Shown here: piece after piece, positions 31,749-42,269 of the stretch
Position numbering within the stretch: position 1 is the stretch's first letter
Layout: every line of letters starts with the position of its first letter
Source of the DNA: a bacterium
GTDB taxonomy: Bacteria > Cyanobacteriota > Vampirovibrionia > Gastranaerophilales > Gastranaerophilaceae
NCBI GenBank assembly: GCA_017403285.1
Contig: JAFQOI010000088.1
Location: forward strand, 1 to 59,561
Length of the DNA: 59,561 bases
Direction of reading: 5' to 3'
Position numbers and translations under genes: made by a program
The notes under the pieces: generated by a model
What the model saw: only the letters and a program-made list of their open reading frames with translations
Database searches by the model: none
What the model was told of the DNA's origin: nothing

Positions 31749-34580
31749 CTATTCTGTTACTGCTTCAAAGCATTCATCACATATTGTTTCGTGTCCAGCG
31801 TGTTGTCCTAGTTGTCTGTATTTCCAACAACGTTCACATTTTTCTCCGAGTGCTTTTGTAACGTATACTTTGTAGCCATCTTCTTCATATGTATTCATAA
31901 CATCTTCTGGCTGTGAATTGACCACAAATGCTTGAGATGTAATAAATATATTGCAAAGTTCTTTTTCGTATGATTTTAGTAATTCTGCTTTATCTGTGAT
32001 GATATATACAGCCGTTTCTAAAGAACTTCCAATTTTCTTGTCGGCTCTCAATGGTTCAATAGCCTTTGTAACTATTTCACGGACTTTTAATATTTGTGAA
32101 AATTCTGTTTCAATTTCTGTATTATTCCATTCTTTTCTTACTTCCGGCCATTTTGAAAGAAGAATACTTTCAAGTCCATCTTTTTGTGCCTCTGGAGTAT
32201 TGAACCAAATATCTTCTGCTTGGTGTGGCATTACAGGAACTAAGATTCTAACTAATGCTTGGCAGATTTCATATAATACAGTTTGGCATGCACGTCTTGA
32301 AAGTGATTTTTTGCCACTTGTGTATAATCTATCTTTTACTATATCTAAGTAGAATGAACTTAAATCTACTGCTGCAAAGTTCTGTAAGTATTGGAAGTAA
32401 CGATAGAATTCGTATTCTTCAAATGCATCAGTAACGTTTGCAATTAATGTATTTAATTTATGAAGCGCAAATTTATCGATAGATTTTAAGTCTTCATATT
32501 TTACATAATCTGTTTTTGGATCAAAATCATATAAGTTACCAAGTAAAAATCTTGCTGTATTTCTTGTTTTCTTGAAGATTTCAACTAGTTGTTTAATGAT
32601 TGTATCCCCAATTTTAACGTCATTTCTATAATCAATTGAAGCAGCCCATAGTCTTAATACGTCAGTACCATAGACTTTAATAATTTCTTGAGGAGCGACA
32701 ATATTTCCAACTGATTTACTCATTTTTCTACCTTCGCCATCAAGAACAAATCCGTGAGTTAAAACAGATTTGTAAGGTGCTTTTCCTGTAGTCGCAACTG
32801 ATGTTAATAGTGAAGATTGGAACCATCCTCTGTGTTGGTCAGAACCTTCTAAATACATTTCTACTGGAAGATCACCTAGTTCTTCGTTTCTCTTATGAAC
32901 AACCGCATAATGTGTTACGCCTGAGTCAAACCAAACATCCATAATGTCTGATTCTTTTCTGAAATGAATACCACCACATTTTGGACACTTATAATTTTGG
33001 GGCATAAGTTCTTCGGTTGTATGGTTAACCCAAGCATCAGAACTTTCCTTTTCAAATAGATCTGCAACGTGGTTTATTGTTTCGTCGTTTACAATTACTT
33101 CGCCACAATCTTCACAGTAGAATACTGGAATTGGAACACCCCAAGCACGTTGACGAGAAATACACCAGTCAGAACGATTTTCAACCATGTTTGATATTCT
33201 ATTTTCACCTGCGGCTGGTATCCATTTGACTTTTTTGATTTCATTTAAAGTTTGTTCTTTGAACATATCAACTTTTACAAACCATTGAGCAGTTGCTCTA
33301 TATATAACTGGGTGTTTGCATCTCCAGCAATGAGGGTAACTGTGAGTGATGTCTTGTTTTGCAAGAAGCGCATTGTTTGCTTCAAGTTTTTTAATAACGA
33401 TTTCGTTACCTTTAAAGTATGGAACACCAACTAAATCTGTATCATTGAAGAAATCACTAGCTTGCCAAATACCTTTTGAATCAAGAGGTGAAAATGTTTC
33501 AATGTTATATTTTTGGCAAACTTCCCAGTCTTCTAAACCATGTCCTGGTGCTGTGTGAACGCAACCTGTACCTGCATCTAAAGTAACGTGATCGCCAAGT
33601 ATTACTTTGCTTTCTCTGTTGTATAAAGGATGGAATACATTTAAATTTTCTAATTCTGCACCTTTTACTGTTCCTATAACTTTAATATCAGATTCTTGCC
33701 AAGCAACGTCTTTTAAAAATGTACCTAAAAGATCTGTAGCAACAGTGTATCTGTCGTTTTTATATTCAAAAATTGTATATTCAAGTCTTGCATTTAAACA
33801 TACTGCTAGATTTGAAGGAATTGTCCATGGCGTTGTTGTCCAAATTACCACGAACAAGTCTTTCTCTGATTTTTCATTGATTAGTGAATATACTTTATTT
33901 TGGTCATCTGAATTGAATTTAAAACGAACATAAATACTTGTTGATGTGTGGTCTTGATATTCAACTTCTGCTTCTGCAAGCGCTGTTTCACAGGACGCAC
34001 ACCAATAAACAGGTTTTAGACCTTTTTGTACATAACCTTTTTTAAACATTTCGCCAAAAACTCTGATTTGTTCTGCTTCGAATTTTGGAGCAATAGTTAA
34101 ATAAGGTTCTTCCCAATTGCCCCATACCCCAAGACGCTTAAAATCTGCTTCCTGCCCTTTTAAATTTTCAAGAGCAAATTCGCGGCATTTCTTTCTTAAT
34201 TCTCCAGCAGTTAAAGCTTGTCTTCCACCTTTTATTGTCTTTACAACTGCATTTTCAATAGGTAAACCGTGAGCATCGTAACCAGGAACATAAGGAGCAT
34301 AATATCCTTTTTGAGATTTGTATTTGATAATGATATCTTTTAAAATTTTGTTTAAAGCATGACCAATATGGATTTTTCCAGAGCTTAGATATGGAGGACC
34401 ATCGTGTAAAATAAATTTGTTAGCTTTATCTCTTTGTGCTAAGTTCTTTTCATATATTTTGTTTTCTTCCCAGAATTTTTGAGTTTCCGGTTCTTTTTGA
34501 ACAGCATTTGCACGCATTTCTAGTGTTGTTTTCGGCAAGTTTATACTGTCTTTGTAGTCTTTTTTTGTGCTCTCTGTCAT
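31749..34580 (-). CDS. ileS: Isoleucyl-tRNA synthetase
   Basis: This class I synthetase is 943 residues from ATG 34580. The ATP motif HIGH occupies H71-H74 (GKIHIGHALN) and KMSKS starts at K619. An editing CP1 domain is present (VVIWTTTPWTIPSNLAV). The C-terminus has C-x2-C and C-x2-C (CERCWKY, ICDECFEAV), the zinc site of the bacterial type. The GTG at 34589 was not chosen because GGGTGGATATT sits at a proper distance from ATG 34580. A terminator at 31714 follows it. Confidence 0.97.
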   Translation of the reverse strand: MTESTKKDYKDSINLPKTTLEMRANAVQKEPETQKFWEENKIYEKNLAQRDKANKFILHDGPPYLSSGKIHIGHALNKILKDIIIKYKSQKGYYAPYVPGYDAHGLPIENAVVKTIKGGRQALTAGELRKKCREFALENLKGQEADFKRLGVWGNWEEPYLTIAPKFEAEQIRVFGEMFKKGYVQKGLKPVYWCASCETALAEAEVEYQDHTSTSIYVRFKFNSDDQNKVYSLINEKSEKDLFVVIWTTTPWTIPSNLAVCLNARLEYTIFEYKNDRYTVATDLLGTFLKDVAWQESDIKVIGTVKGAELENLNVFHPLYNRESKVILGDHVTLDAGTGCVHTAPGHGLEDWEVCQKYNIETFSPLDSKGIWQASDFFNDTDLVGVPYFKGNEIVIKKLEANNALLAKQDITHSYPHCWRCKHPVIYRATAQWFVKVDMFKEQTLNEIKKVKWIPAAGENRISNMVENRSDWCISRQRAWGVPIPVFYCEDCGEVIVNDETINHVADLFEKESSDAWVNHTTEELMPQNYKCPKCGGIHFRKESDIMDVWFDSGVTHYAVVHKRNEELGDLPVEMYLEGSDQHRGWFQSSLLTSVATTGKAPYKSVLTHGFVLDGEGRKMSKSVGNIVAPQEIIKVYGTDVLRLWAASIDYRNDVKIGDTIIKQLVEIFKKTRNTARFLLGNLYDFDPKTDYVKYEDLKSIDKFALHKLNTLIANVTDAFEEYEFYRYFQYLQNFAAVDLSSFYLDIVKDRLYTSGKKSLSRRACQTVLYEICQALVRILVPVMPHQAEDIWFNTPEAQKDGLESILLSKWPEVRKEWNNTEIETEFSQILKVREIVTKAIEPLRADKKIGSSLETAVYIITDKAELLKSYEKELCNIFITSQAFVVNSQPEDVMNTYEEDGYKVYVTKALGEKCERCWKYRQLGQHAGHETICDECFEAVTE

Positions 34581-34734
34581 AATATCCACCCTTTATACTT
34601 TACTGACAGTATTTTAGTACAAACACATTAAATAGTAAAAACTAAAATTTTACTTGTTTCGTTTGTTTTTCCTCTTGTTATTTTTTTGTAGATTTTGTAT
34701 CATGATATTGATTGCTATTAGTTTTGGGGGATAT

Positions 34735-37002
34735 ATGACCGGAATATTAGAACAAGAACTTTATAAATCAGTAGAGAAAAATACACCAGATTATATAAAA
34801 AATAACAAATATATTGATATAGAGAATAAAGACGAATTTGTATTTGTTTTAAAAAAAGAACATTTACTTCCTTATGATGAAACAATAAATCCACAGGGTT
34901 TGAATCTTGATAATTGGCTTAAAAATTATGAAAAAGAAGCGGCAGTTTCAACCGCAGGAATTAGGGGACCTCAAAATATTTTATATCCTTATGATGTAAG
35001 ATTCCCTATTAATATAATGGGTATAATGCTGGCTACATACGCAAAAGCGTTAGTTGCAAAAGAAAAATATGTGGGTAAAAAACTTTTAAAACTTGTTGGA
35101 AGAGAAGTTAGATATAATTCTGATAAGTTTTTAGATTTAATTGCAAGAGTTCAATCAGCACAAGGCATTGAAACTCTTACAACATACCAAAGACAAACTA
35201 TGCCAATTTGGCTTGCTTCGTTTTTGTGCTTTAAGTTAGATTTGCTTGGAGGGGAATATATTACTTCAAGTCATGGAATTAGCGTAAAAAATGCAACAAA
35301 AGATTTGAATTCACAAGGTAGCCAATACTTGCCTGAGGAGTCAATGGAATTTGTTGATAAGATTAAAGAGATATTTGATATAGTAAGAAAAGATGGAAAA
35401 TATGAAATAAAAATTGCAAAATCTGACGATAAACTCATCAATGAAGATTTTATGAAAACTATAAATAATGGTATTAATCTTTATAAAGAGTATCTTGAAA
35501 ATGGTGTCGCAAACAAAGAAAATTTAAACTTAATAAATAACTTAAAAAATAAAATTGTTATTGAAAATGTTGGTGGTAGTGCATATAACACTTTAAGCAA
35601 AATATTAGATGCATTTAAAATTAGTGAAAAATTTGTTTGGATGAATATTGAAGAAGATGCATTTTTTCATTCAATTGGCAAATATGACACTGATCCAAAA
35701 GGGAATAAATGTTTTTATGATTATTCAGTAGATGCAACTGTTGTTGCTAAAAAACAAGATGGAACACCTTATTTCCCAGTTATTGATACATTAAATTATG
35801 ACGAAAAATTAAAACAATATCCTATTGGTACTGTTGTTTTAATCACAGACCCAGACCACGATAGATTAACAGTTTGCCAAATTGAAAATACAACGGCTAT
35901 TGATTTCTTAAATAAAACAGGTATAAGTTATTCTAAACTTGATGAAGATAGAATTCTTTGCGTGTATACAGCAAATCAATCATTCTTGCTAATTATGGAT
36001 TTTTGGGCAAAGCAATTAAAAGCTTCAGGTCAATGGGATAAGCATCCAAGATTTATGATTAAAACTACTGCTAGTGCAAAGTCTTGGGATGAATGGGCTA
36101 AATTTAATGGGGTTAATGTTGTTAATGTTCCTGTCGGCTTCAAAGAAATTGCAAATATAATGAAAAAAGTAGAAAAACAGATTATTGATAACCCTAATAA
36201 AGACGTTATTGTTACTGATGTTTTTGGTAAAGAAATTAATCTTGGGGTAAATCCGAGAATGATTTTTGGGGGAGAAGAATCTGGCGGTATGATTATTGGC
36301 GCAGAAGATTTGATTAAATCTAAGGCTGGCAGAGTTGCGATTGCCATGAGAGAAAAAAGCGCATCTGAAGCAATTATCGTAGCATCGGCTTTAGCAGCAA
36401 AACTTGAAAAAGAAGAAAAAACTTTATCTGTTGCACTTGATGAGATTTTTACATCAAATGAAATTATTGCTAAATACGATATGAGAGAAGACATTTCATA
36501 TTACAATGAGTCTGAACCTGATATCGTAAAATTAACTCAAGCAAAAAAAGATGGTGAGGCATTAAGAACAAAAAATGATTTGTTCTATTTAACTATGGCT
36601 TTATCTGAATTTGATGGAAACATTAATTTAGAACAAGTTAAATTTATCTTAAAGTCTACCTTTAAAACATTAAATTTTGATAATTTAATTGATATTAAAT
36701 TTGTAGGAGATGGAACATTCTTACAATTTACAGATAAGTTCATAGAAATCAGACCATCTGGAACAGATGCAAAAACAAAAGCATATGGCGCAGGTAGTGA
36801 TAAAGAAAATATTTCTGAATTTGCTCGTGTTTTAGGTAATTATTCAGGTGATTTGAATGATGAATATATTGCTTTAATTCCAAAAGATTATTACAATAAT
36901 GCTAAAGAAAAGTCTATGGATGAGTATTTGAAATTCACAAATAAAGATTTCGATGATAGAGTTTTTGAAGTACCAAATTATAACCAGACATTAAATATTT
37001 AG
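34735..37002 (+). CDS. Large alpha-D-phosphohexomutase (phosphoglucomutase/phosphomannomutase)
   Basis: This 755-residue protein carries all landmarks of the family. The catalytic serine loop is TSSHG (T177-S178-S179-H180), a variant of TASHNP. The metal site DPDHDR is at 372-377, the sugar-binding GGEESGGM at about 512-519, and the phosphate-binding RPSGTDAKTKAYGAG at about 673. It interconverts hexose 1- and 6-phosphates for glycans. It is about 200 residues longer than usual, with extra sequence around 210-330. I use ATG 34735, preceded by GGGGGATAT; an upstream TTG at 34654 would create a hydrophobic N-terminus and was rejected. Confidence 0.88.
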   Translation: MTGILEQELYKSVEKNTPDYIKNNKYIDIENKDEFVFVLKKEHLLPYDETINPQGLNLDNWLKNYEKEAAVSTAGIRGPQNILYPYDVRFPINIMGIMLATYAKALVAKEKYVGKKLLKLVGREVRYNSDKFLDLIARVQSAQGIETLTTYQRQTMPIWLASFLCFKLDLLGGEYITSSHGISVKNATKDLNSQGSQYLPEESMEFVDKIKEIFDIVRKDGKYEIKIAKSDDKLINEDFMKTINNGINLYKEYLENGVANKENLNLINNLKNKIVIENVGGSAYNTLSKILDAFKISEKFVWMNIEEDAFFHSIGKYDTDPKGNKCFYDYSVDATVVAKKQDGTPYFPVIDTLNYDEKLKQYPIGTVVLITDPDHDRLTVCQIENTTAIDFLNKTGISYSKLDEDRILCVYTANQSFLLIMDFWAKQLKASGQWDKHPRFMIKTTASAKSWDEWAKFNGVNVVNVPVGFKEIANIMKKVEKQIIDNPNKDVIVTDVFGKEINLGVNPRMIFGGEESGGMIIGAEDLIKSKAGRVAIAMREKSASEAIIVASALAAKLEKEEKTLSVALDEIFTSNEIIAKYDMREDISYYNESEPDIVKLTQAKKDGEALRTKNDLFYLTMALSEFDGNINLEQVKFILKSTFKTLNFDNLIDIKFVGDGTFLQFTDKFIEIRPSGTDAKTKAYGAGSDKENISEFARVLGNYSGDLNDEYIALIPKDYYNNAKEKSMDEYLKFTNKDFDDRVFEVPNYNQTLNI

Positions 37003-37013
37003 GAGATTGAAAA

Positions 37014-37256
37014 ATGGCAGAAGAACCAAAAATTTTAGCAACAATTCCAAGAAATGCTACAGAACAAGTACAAATTAGTATAAATTCTTATAAAGATAAG
37101 AAATACTTGGATTTAAGAATATATTATACAACTGATGATGGTGGAACTTGGTTGCCAACAAAAAAAGGTGTAACAGTATCTCCAGACAATTTGATTCTAT
37201 TAAAAGATGCTGTTGAAGAAGCAATGCAAGAACTCTTAACTGTTGAAGAAGAATAA
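37014..37256 (+). CDS. PC4-like (transcriptional coactivator p15) single-stranded-DNA-binding protein
   Basis: This 80-residue protein matches the PC4 domain: VQISINSYKDKKYLDLRIYYTTDDGGTW, then LPTKKGVTVSPDN, then a helix LKDAVEEAMQEL. The pattern of a beta sheet with the P-T-K-K-G-V motif and C-terminal dimer helix is characteristic. Bacterial members probably bind single-stranded DNA as dimers. It lies 11 bases after the phosphohexomutase and 5 before priA. AGGAGATTGAAA is its ribosome-binding site. Confidence 0.85.
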   Translation: MAEEPKILATIPRNATEQVQISINSYKDKKYLDLRIYYTTDDGGTWLPTKKGVTVSPDNLILLKDAVEEAMQELLTVEEE

Positions 37257-37261
37257 AATTA

Positions 37262-39535
37262 ATGACTGAAAAAATCCAAAAAGATAGAGATACAAGTCAG
37301 GGCATATCGGGTAAATATGCCCTGTGTCTTGTAGATGTTAAAAACTTAGGAACAAGAACATTTTCTTATCTTATTCCAGACTTGATGCGTGATGAAATTA
37401 GGGTAGGACAAGCTGTTTTGGTTCCTTTTGGCAATAGAAAACAAAATATTATTGCTTTTATTGTTGGTTTTTCTGATTATCTTGAGGAAGGAATAAAAGC
37501 AAAAGAAATAGTTAAAATAATTGATAGACGTGCTATCTTTTCTTTGGATTACCTAAAAATGCTTGATTGGATTGCAAATTACTATTGTTGTGATATCAAT
37601 GTGGTTTTGCAAGCAGCAATTCCAATGAAATTTTTGAAAGAAAATGCGCAAGATATAAAAAAAGAAAAATTTGAAAAATATGTTCTTTTTAAAACAAAAA
37701 AAGGTGCATCTTCAAGGCAACTAGAAATATTGGAAAAACTAGAAAATACTGGAGAAACAACGCTCATAGAGTTTGAAAAAGAGGTTAGAACAACTAGAGC
37801 AACTATAGTAAAAATGCAAGAGCAAGGCTTTGTAGATATTATAGAAAAGCCGATATATAGAGATCCATTGAATGTTTTTAAAAATACTAAAAAAGATAAA
37901 TTTCCAGACCTATCAGAAGAACAGCAAAAAGCATTTGATGAAATAGTAAAGAAAATGGATGCAGGGCAAACCTTGCCAATCCTTCTAAATGGCGTTACTG
38001 GTTCTGGAAAAACAGAAATATATTTTAGGGCAATAAAAAAAGTTTTAGATGAAGGTAGAAATGTTTTATTTCTTGCTCCGGAAATAGCTCTTGCTTCTCA
38101 ATTGACTTTAAGACTTATAAAAAGGTTTAACTCTGAAGAAATTGCTATTTGGCATAGCAGTATTTCAGAAGGCGAAAAGTATGATGTTTGGAGCAAGTTA
38201 AGACGAAATCAAATTAGAATAATTATTGGAGCAAGGTCTGCTGTTTTTGCTCCGTTAACCAACATTGGACTCGTTATTATTGATGAAGAACATGAAAATA
38301 CATATAAACAAACATCTCCCGCTCCAAGATATGATGCTAGAAATACAGCAGTAAAAATATGTGAGTTGCATAATGCATCACTAATAACAGGAAGTGCAAC
38401 TCCTGATGTAAGTTCATATTTTAAAGCACTTTCGACGGATAATTTAATAACGCTTGAAAATCGCTATAACAATGTTGATTTGGCAAAAGTAACAGTTGTT
38501 GATATGCGTGAGGAATTTTATCGTGAATCAAGAAGTATATTTTCTAATATGATGATAAATTCGATAAATGAAACTTTGAACAATAAAAAACAGGCGATAT
38601 TGTTGATGAATCGCAGGGGATTTTACACTAGTGTGCAGTGTCAGACTTGTGGTGAAATTATAAAATGTCCGAACTGCGATATTCCATTAATTTATCATAA
38701 TTCTGATAAAACATTGAAGTGCCATTGGTGTGGATATACTCATAAAGTTCCTGATTTGTGCCCTAAATGTGATTCTCCTGAAATAAAAATGGGAGGAATG
38801 GGAACACAAAGAATAGAAACTATTGCAGGAAAATTGTTCCCAAATGCTAAAATAGAGAGAATAGACTCAGATGTTCTTTCTTCAAAATATAAATATATTG
38901 ATATTTTGGATAGATTTCAAAATGGTGAAATAGATATTCTTATTGGAACACAAATGATAGCAAAAGGACTCGATAATCCTAATGTTGTGCTAGTTGGCGT
39001 GTTAGATGCTGATTTAAGTTTTGCTTTTCCTGATTTTAGGTCTAGTGAGAGAGGGTTTCAATTGTTGATGCAAGTTGCCGGTAGAGCAGGGCGCGGTGAG
39101 TATGATGGTAAGGTTATATTCCAAACTTATAATCCAGAACTTTATGCTATTAAAAATGCAAAAGAGCAAAATTATCTAAGTTTTTATAAAAATGAAATAA
39201 TGAGACGTGAATTGTTTGATTATCCACCATTTTGTCAGGTAGTTAAAATAGTTGTATCTTCTACTGATGAAGTCAGAGCAGCTATATGCTCTGATGAAAT
39301 AGCACAAAAATTTGCTGAACGTATAGATTCATTGGGTGTTTCTGAATATATTGAATTAAATGGTTCAATGAAATGTATAATGTCAAAAATAAATTCAGAA
39401 TATAGATATCAAATTGTAATTAAAAATAAAATGAGTAAAAAAGGGCAATACTTAATTTCTACATTCGTAAAAAGTATTGCCGCTGCAAGTGATATTAAAT
39501 TGACAATAGATATAGATCCTGTTGATATAATCTAG
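37262..39535 (+). CDS. priA: Primosomal protein N' (replication restart helicase)
   Basis: PriA reloads the replisome at broken forks. The 757-residue protein has an N-terminal DNA-binding part beginning ALCLVDVKNLGTRTFSYLIPD, a DEAH-like helicase core with Walker A GVTGSGKT (244-251) and IIDEEHENTYKQ, and a zinc-binding region. The zinc region has C-x2-C pairs at CQTCGEIIKCPNCDIP, CHWCGY and CPKC. GTQMIAKGLDNPNV and QVAGRAGRGEYDGKV are helicase motifs V and VI. Its stop shares the CTAG at 39532-39535 with the convergent alaS stop. Confidence 0.96.
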   Translation: MTEKIQKDRDTSQGISGKYALCLVDVKNLGTRTFSYLIPDLMRDEIRVGQAVLVPFGNRKQNIIAFIVGFSDYLEEGIKAKEIVKIIDRRAIFSLDYLKMLDWIANYYCCDINVVLQAAIPMKFLKENAQDIKKEKFEKYVLFKTKKGASSRQLEILEKLENTGETTLIEFEKEVRTTRATIVKMQEQGFVDIIEKPIYRDPLNVFKNTKKDKFPDLSEEQQKAFDEIVKKMDAGQTLPILLNGVTGSGKTEIYFRAIKKVLDEGRNVLFLAPEIALASQLTLRLIKRFNSEEIAIWHSSISEGEKYDVWSKLRRNQIRIIIGARSAVFAPLTNIGLVIIDEEHENTYKQTSPAPRYDARNTAVKICELHNASLITGSATPDVSSYFKALSTDNLITLENRYNNVDLAKVTVVDMREEFYRESRSIFSNMMINSINETLNNKKQAILLMNRRGFYTSVQCQTCGEIIKCPNCDIPLIYHNSDKTLKCHWCGYTHKVPDLCPKCDSPEIKMGGMGTQRIETIAGKLFPNAKIERIDSDVLSSKYKYIDILDRFQNGEIDILIGTQMIAKGLDNPNVVLVGVLDADLSFAFPDFRSSERGFQLLMQVAGRAGRGEYDGKVIFQTYNPELYAIKNAKEQNYLSFYKNEIMRRELFDYPPFCQVVKIVVSSTDEVRAAICSDEIAQKFAERIDSLGVSEYIELNGSMKCIMSKINSEYRYQIVIKNKMSKKGQYLISTFVKSIAAASDIKLTIDIDPVDII

Positions 39536-42150
39536 TTCAATGTTTGTTTTATTTCTTTAACTACATCAGAAAGAACAGTTCTTAAATTAGTTCTATCTTT
39601 GCCAGCACCTTGAGCATATTGTGGTCTTCCTCCACCTTTGCCATCAGTCGCTGCTGCAAGTTTTGATACTATTTGACCAGCATTTATGCCTTTTTTCACA
39701 AAACTATCTGATACTTTTACGATGTATGTTATCTTATCTGTGTCAACAGAAGCAAGAATTATAATGCTTTCTCCTAGTTTCGCAGATATCATATCCGCTC
39801 CAAGTTTTAATAAGTTTGCACTGAATGCTTCAGTTTCTGTTACGAATAACTTACCACCAGTAATATCTTCTGCTTTTGATATAAATGATTGGAATTTTGT
39901 CTTTGCTTGTTCTGCTTTTAAATTTTCAACTTCAATTTGAAGATTTTTATTATCAACAACAAGTTTTGCGATTCTTTGACCTAATTCGTTAACAGGTGCT
40001 TTGAAAGCTTGTGACATTTTGTCAATAATCTCTGCTTTTTCGCTTAAGAATTTGATTGCGGCATTTCCAGATACGGCTTCAATTCTTCTTGTTCCTGCTG
40101 CAACGGCAGATTCTGAAATAATTTTAGTCAAACGAATTTTGCCAGTTGATGAAACATGGGTCCCACCACATAATTCCATTGAAATTTCACCCATTTTAAC
40201 AACACGAACATCTTCGTCATATTTTTCGCCGAATAATGCCATAGCGCCTGATTTTTTAGCCATTTCAATATTCATAACAGTTGTAGTTTGAGTTATATCT
40301 TCTCCAATCCATTTGTTGATAATATCTTCAACTTCTTGAAGTTCTTCTTTTGTTACTGCTCTTGGAAATGTAATGTCAAAACGAGTTCTATTTTCATCAA
40401 CATAAGAACCTGCTTGATGCACTTCTTCTCCTAAAACTTTTCTTAAAGCCGCTTGAATTAAGTGTGCATTTGAATGGTGAATTCTGATTTCATTTCTTCT
40501 ATTTACATCTATTATTGCAGTTATGGCATCTCCAACTTTTGCTTCTCCGTTAATCATTTGAACACGATGAACGAAAAGTTTATTAACTTTAAAAGTATTT
40601 AAAACTTCTGCTTTGAAATCCTCACCTTCAATAAAGCCAGTATCACCAACTTGTCCACCAGATTCTGCATAGAATGGCGTTTTATCAAGCATAATATCAA
40701 TGAAGTCACCAGCTTCAATAATTGCTATAATCTTTGCTTCTGCTTTTTCGTTGTCATAACCAACAAATTCAGTTGAACCAAATTTATTTTCAACATCAAC
40801 ATAAATTAAGTCATCTGTAAGACTTATTTTGTGTGCAGCAGCTTTTGCCATTTCTTTTTGGTTTTTCATTTCCTTTTTGTAGCCTTCAACATCAACTTTA
40901 ACCCCTTTTTCGGCAGCAATTTCAATTGTAAGTTCTAGAGGAAAACCAAATGTATCATATAATTTGAACGCATTTGCACCATCTATTTCTTGAGAATTTT
41001 GCATTAATTCTTCTAAAAGTTTATATCCTCTATCTAGAGTTATTTTAAATCTTTCTTCTTCTTGTTTTATTATAGATTTAATTTTTACTGCATTTTTTTC
41101 TAAATCAGGATATTGTTCTTTGTATAAAGAAATAACAGTGTCAACAATTTCATTTAAGAAAGGAAGTTCAAGTCCTAATAATTTACCATGTCGTAGCGCA
41201 CGTCTTAAAATCATTCTTAGAACATAATTTCTTCCTTCGTTTCCTGGAGTTACTCCATCATTAATCATAAAAGTAACGCATCTTGCATGGTCAGTTATAA
41301 TTCTCAAAGAAATATCTGTTTTGTTATTTTGCTTATAAGCAACTTTACTCATATCAGATACTTTATCTAGTATTGGTTTTAAAAGGTCTGTTTCAAATGT
41401 TGAGTCTTTGCCTTGAACAACCATTGTTATACGTTCTAAGCCCATACCAGTATCAACATTTTTCTTTTCTAAAGGAGATTGATTACCTTCTTCATCTTGG
41501 AATAATTCAGTAAACACTAGGTTCCAAATTTCAACCCAACGGTCGCATTCACAAGTTGCGATTGAGCAATCATCACTACATTTTAAGTGTTCACCTAAAT
41601 CGTAGTGGATTTCACTGCAAGGACCACAAGAACCAGTTGCTCCAGGAGGTCCCCAGAAATTATCTTTTTTCCCTTTTCTTATAACTCTTTCTGGTGCAAT
41701 ACCTACATCTTTTGTCCAAATATCAAATGCTTCATCATCTGTTTCATATATGGTTATCCATAAGCGTTTTGGATCCAGTTTTAAATAGTTTGTTACGAAA
41801 TCCCAGCTCCAAGGAATTACTTCTTTTTTGTAGTAATCGCCAAAAGCAAAATTTCCAAGCATTTCAAAGAACGTATGGTGTCTTGGGGTTCTTCCTACAT
41901 TTTCAATATCAGAGTCCTTACCACCTGCTCTTGCACATTTTTGGCAAGATACTGCCCTTGCTGGTTCAAATGGAGGTTTCTCCAAGCCTAGATAATAAGG
42001 TAAAAATTGAAGCATCCCTGCTGTTGTTAATAATACAGTAGGATTGTTTGGTACCAAACTCGAACTTGGCACCTCTGTAGACTGATGTTTGTCTCTAAAA
42101 AATTCTATAAATGCTTTTCTAATTTCATTTCCAGTTAGCGGAGTTGTCAT
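39532..42150 (-). CDS. alaS: Alanyl-tRNA synthetase
   Basis: The class II synthetase is 872 residues from ATG 42150, preceded by AAAAGGATAG. An upstream non-ATG start at 42219 would add 23 residues unlike the family. Motif 2 is near TPRHHTFFEMLGNFAFGDYYKKE. The editing domain has HHSNAHL and the C-x3-H zinc site CGGTHVSSTG, both used to remove mischarged Ser and Gly. The C-terminal C-Ala domain ends KGGGRPQYAQGAG. It lies upstream of the GGGtGRT terminator and is convergent with priA. Confidence 0.97.
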   Translation of the reverse strand: MTTPLTGNEIRKAFIEFFRDKHQSTEVPSSSLVPNNPTVLLTTAGMLQFLPYYLGLEKPPFEPARAVSCQKCARAGGKDSDIENVGRTPRHHTFFEMLGNFAFGDYYKKEVIPWSWDFVTNYLKLDPKRLWITIYETDDEAFDIWTKDVGIAPERVIRKGKKDNFWGPPGATGSCGPCSEIHYDLGEHLKCSDDCSIATCECDRWVEIWNLVFTELFQDEEGNQSPLEKKNVDTGMGLERITMVVQGKDSTFETDLLKPILDKVSDMSKVAYKQNNKTDISLRIITDHARCVTFMINDGVTPGNEGRNYVLRMILRRALRHGKLLGLELPFLNEIVDTVISLYKEQYPDLEKNAVKIKSIIKQEEERFKITLDRGYKLLEELMQNSQEIDGANAFKLYDTFGFPLELTIEIAAEKGVKVDVEGYKKEMKNQKEMAKAAAHKISLTDDLIYVDVENKFGSTEFVGYDNEKAEAKIIAIIEAGDFIDIMLDKTPFYAESGGQVGDTGFIEGEDFKAEVLNTFKVNKLFVHRVQMINGEAKVGDAITAIIDVNRRNEIRIHHSNAHLIQAALRKVLGEEVHQAGSYVDENRTRFDITFPRAVTKEELQEVEDIINKWIGEDITQTTTVMNIEMAKKSGAMALFGEKYDEDVRVVKMGEISMELCGGTHVSSTGKIRLTKIISESAVAAGTRRIEAVSGNAAIKFLSEKAEIIDKMSQAFKAPVNELGQRIAKLVVDNKNLQIEVENLKAEQAKTKFQSFISKAEDITGGKLFVTETEAFSANLLKLGADMISAKLGESIIILASVDTDKITYIVKVSDSFVKKGINAGQIVSKLAAATDGKGGGRPQYAQGAGKDRTNLRTVLSDVVKEIKQTLN

Positions 42151-42218
42151 ATTTCTATCCTTTTCATTCTTATACAAATATTTTACAACAAAAAAATATA
42201 CGGCAACTTTAAAATACA

Positions 42219-42248
42219 AAAAGAGAGAACAATTAAGTTCTCTCTTTT
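42219..42248 (-). terminator. Terminator after the GGGtGRT gene
   Basis: AAAAGAGAGAAC (42219-42230) and GTTCTCTCTTTT (42237-42248) form a 12-bp stem around AATTAA, 22 bases beyond the GGGtGRT stop at 42270 and just upstream of alaS. Confidence 0.8.
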
Positions 42249-42269
42249 AATTTTATATTAGTTTTTTTA

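Noticed and set aside
34654-34734. Hydrophobic N-terminal extension of the phosphohexomutase, looking like a signal peptide
   Set aside because: It depends on a TTG start without a ribosome-binding site; GGGGGATAT precedes ATG 34735, and the enzyme is cytoplasmic in the family.
36030-36494. 154-residue minus-strand ORF inside the phosphohexomutase
   Set aside because: The plus-strand frame holds the catalytic motifs; the opposite frame has no start signal or family.
40001-40291. 96-residue ORF opposite alaS
   Set aside because: Shadow of a strongly conserved gene on the other strand.
42151-42219. N-terminal extension of alaS
   Set aside because: It lacks family similarity and lies in the promoter zone; AAAAGGATAG precedes ATG 42150.
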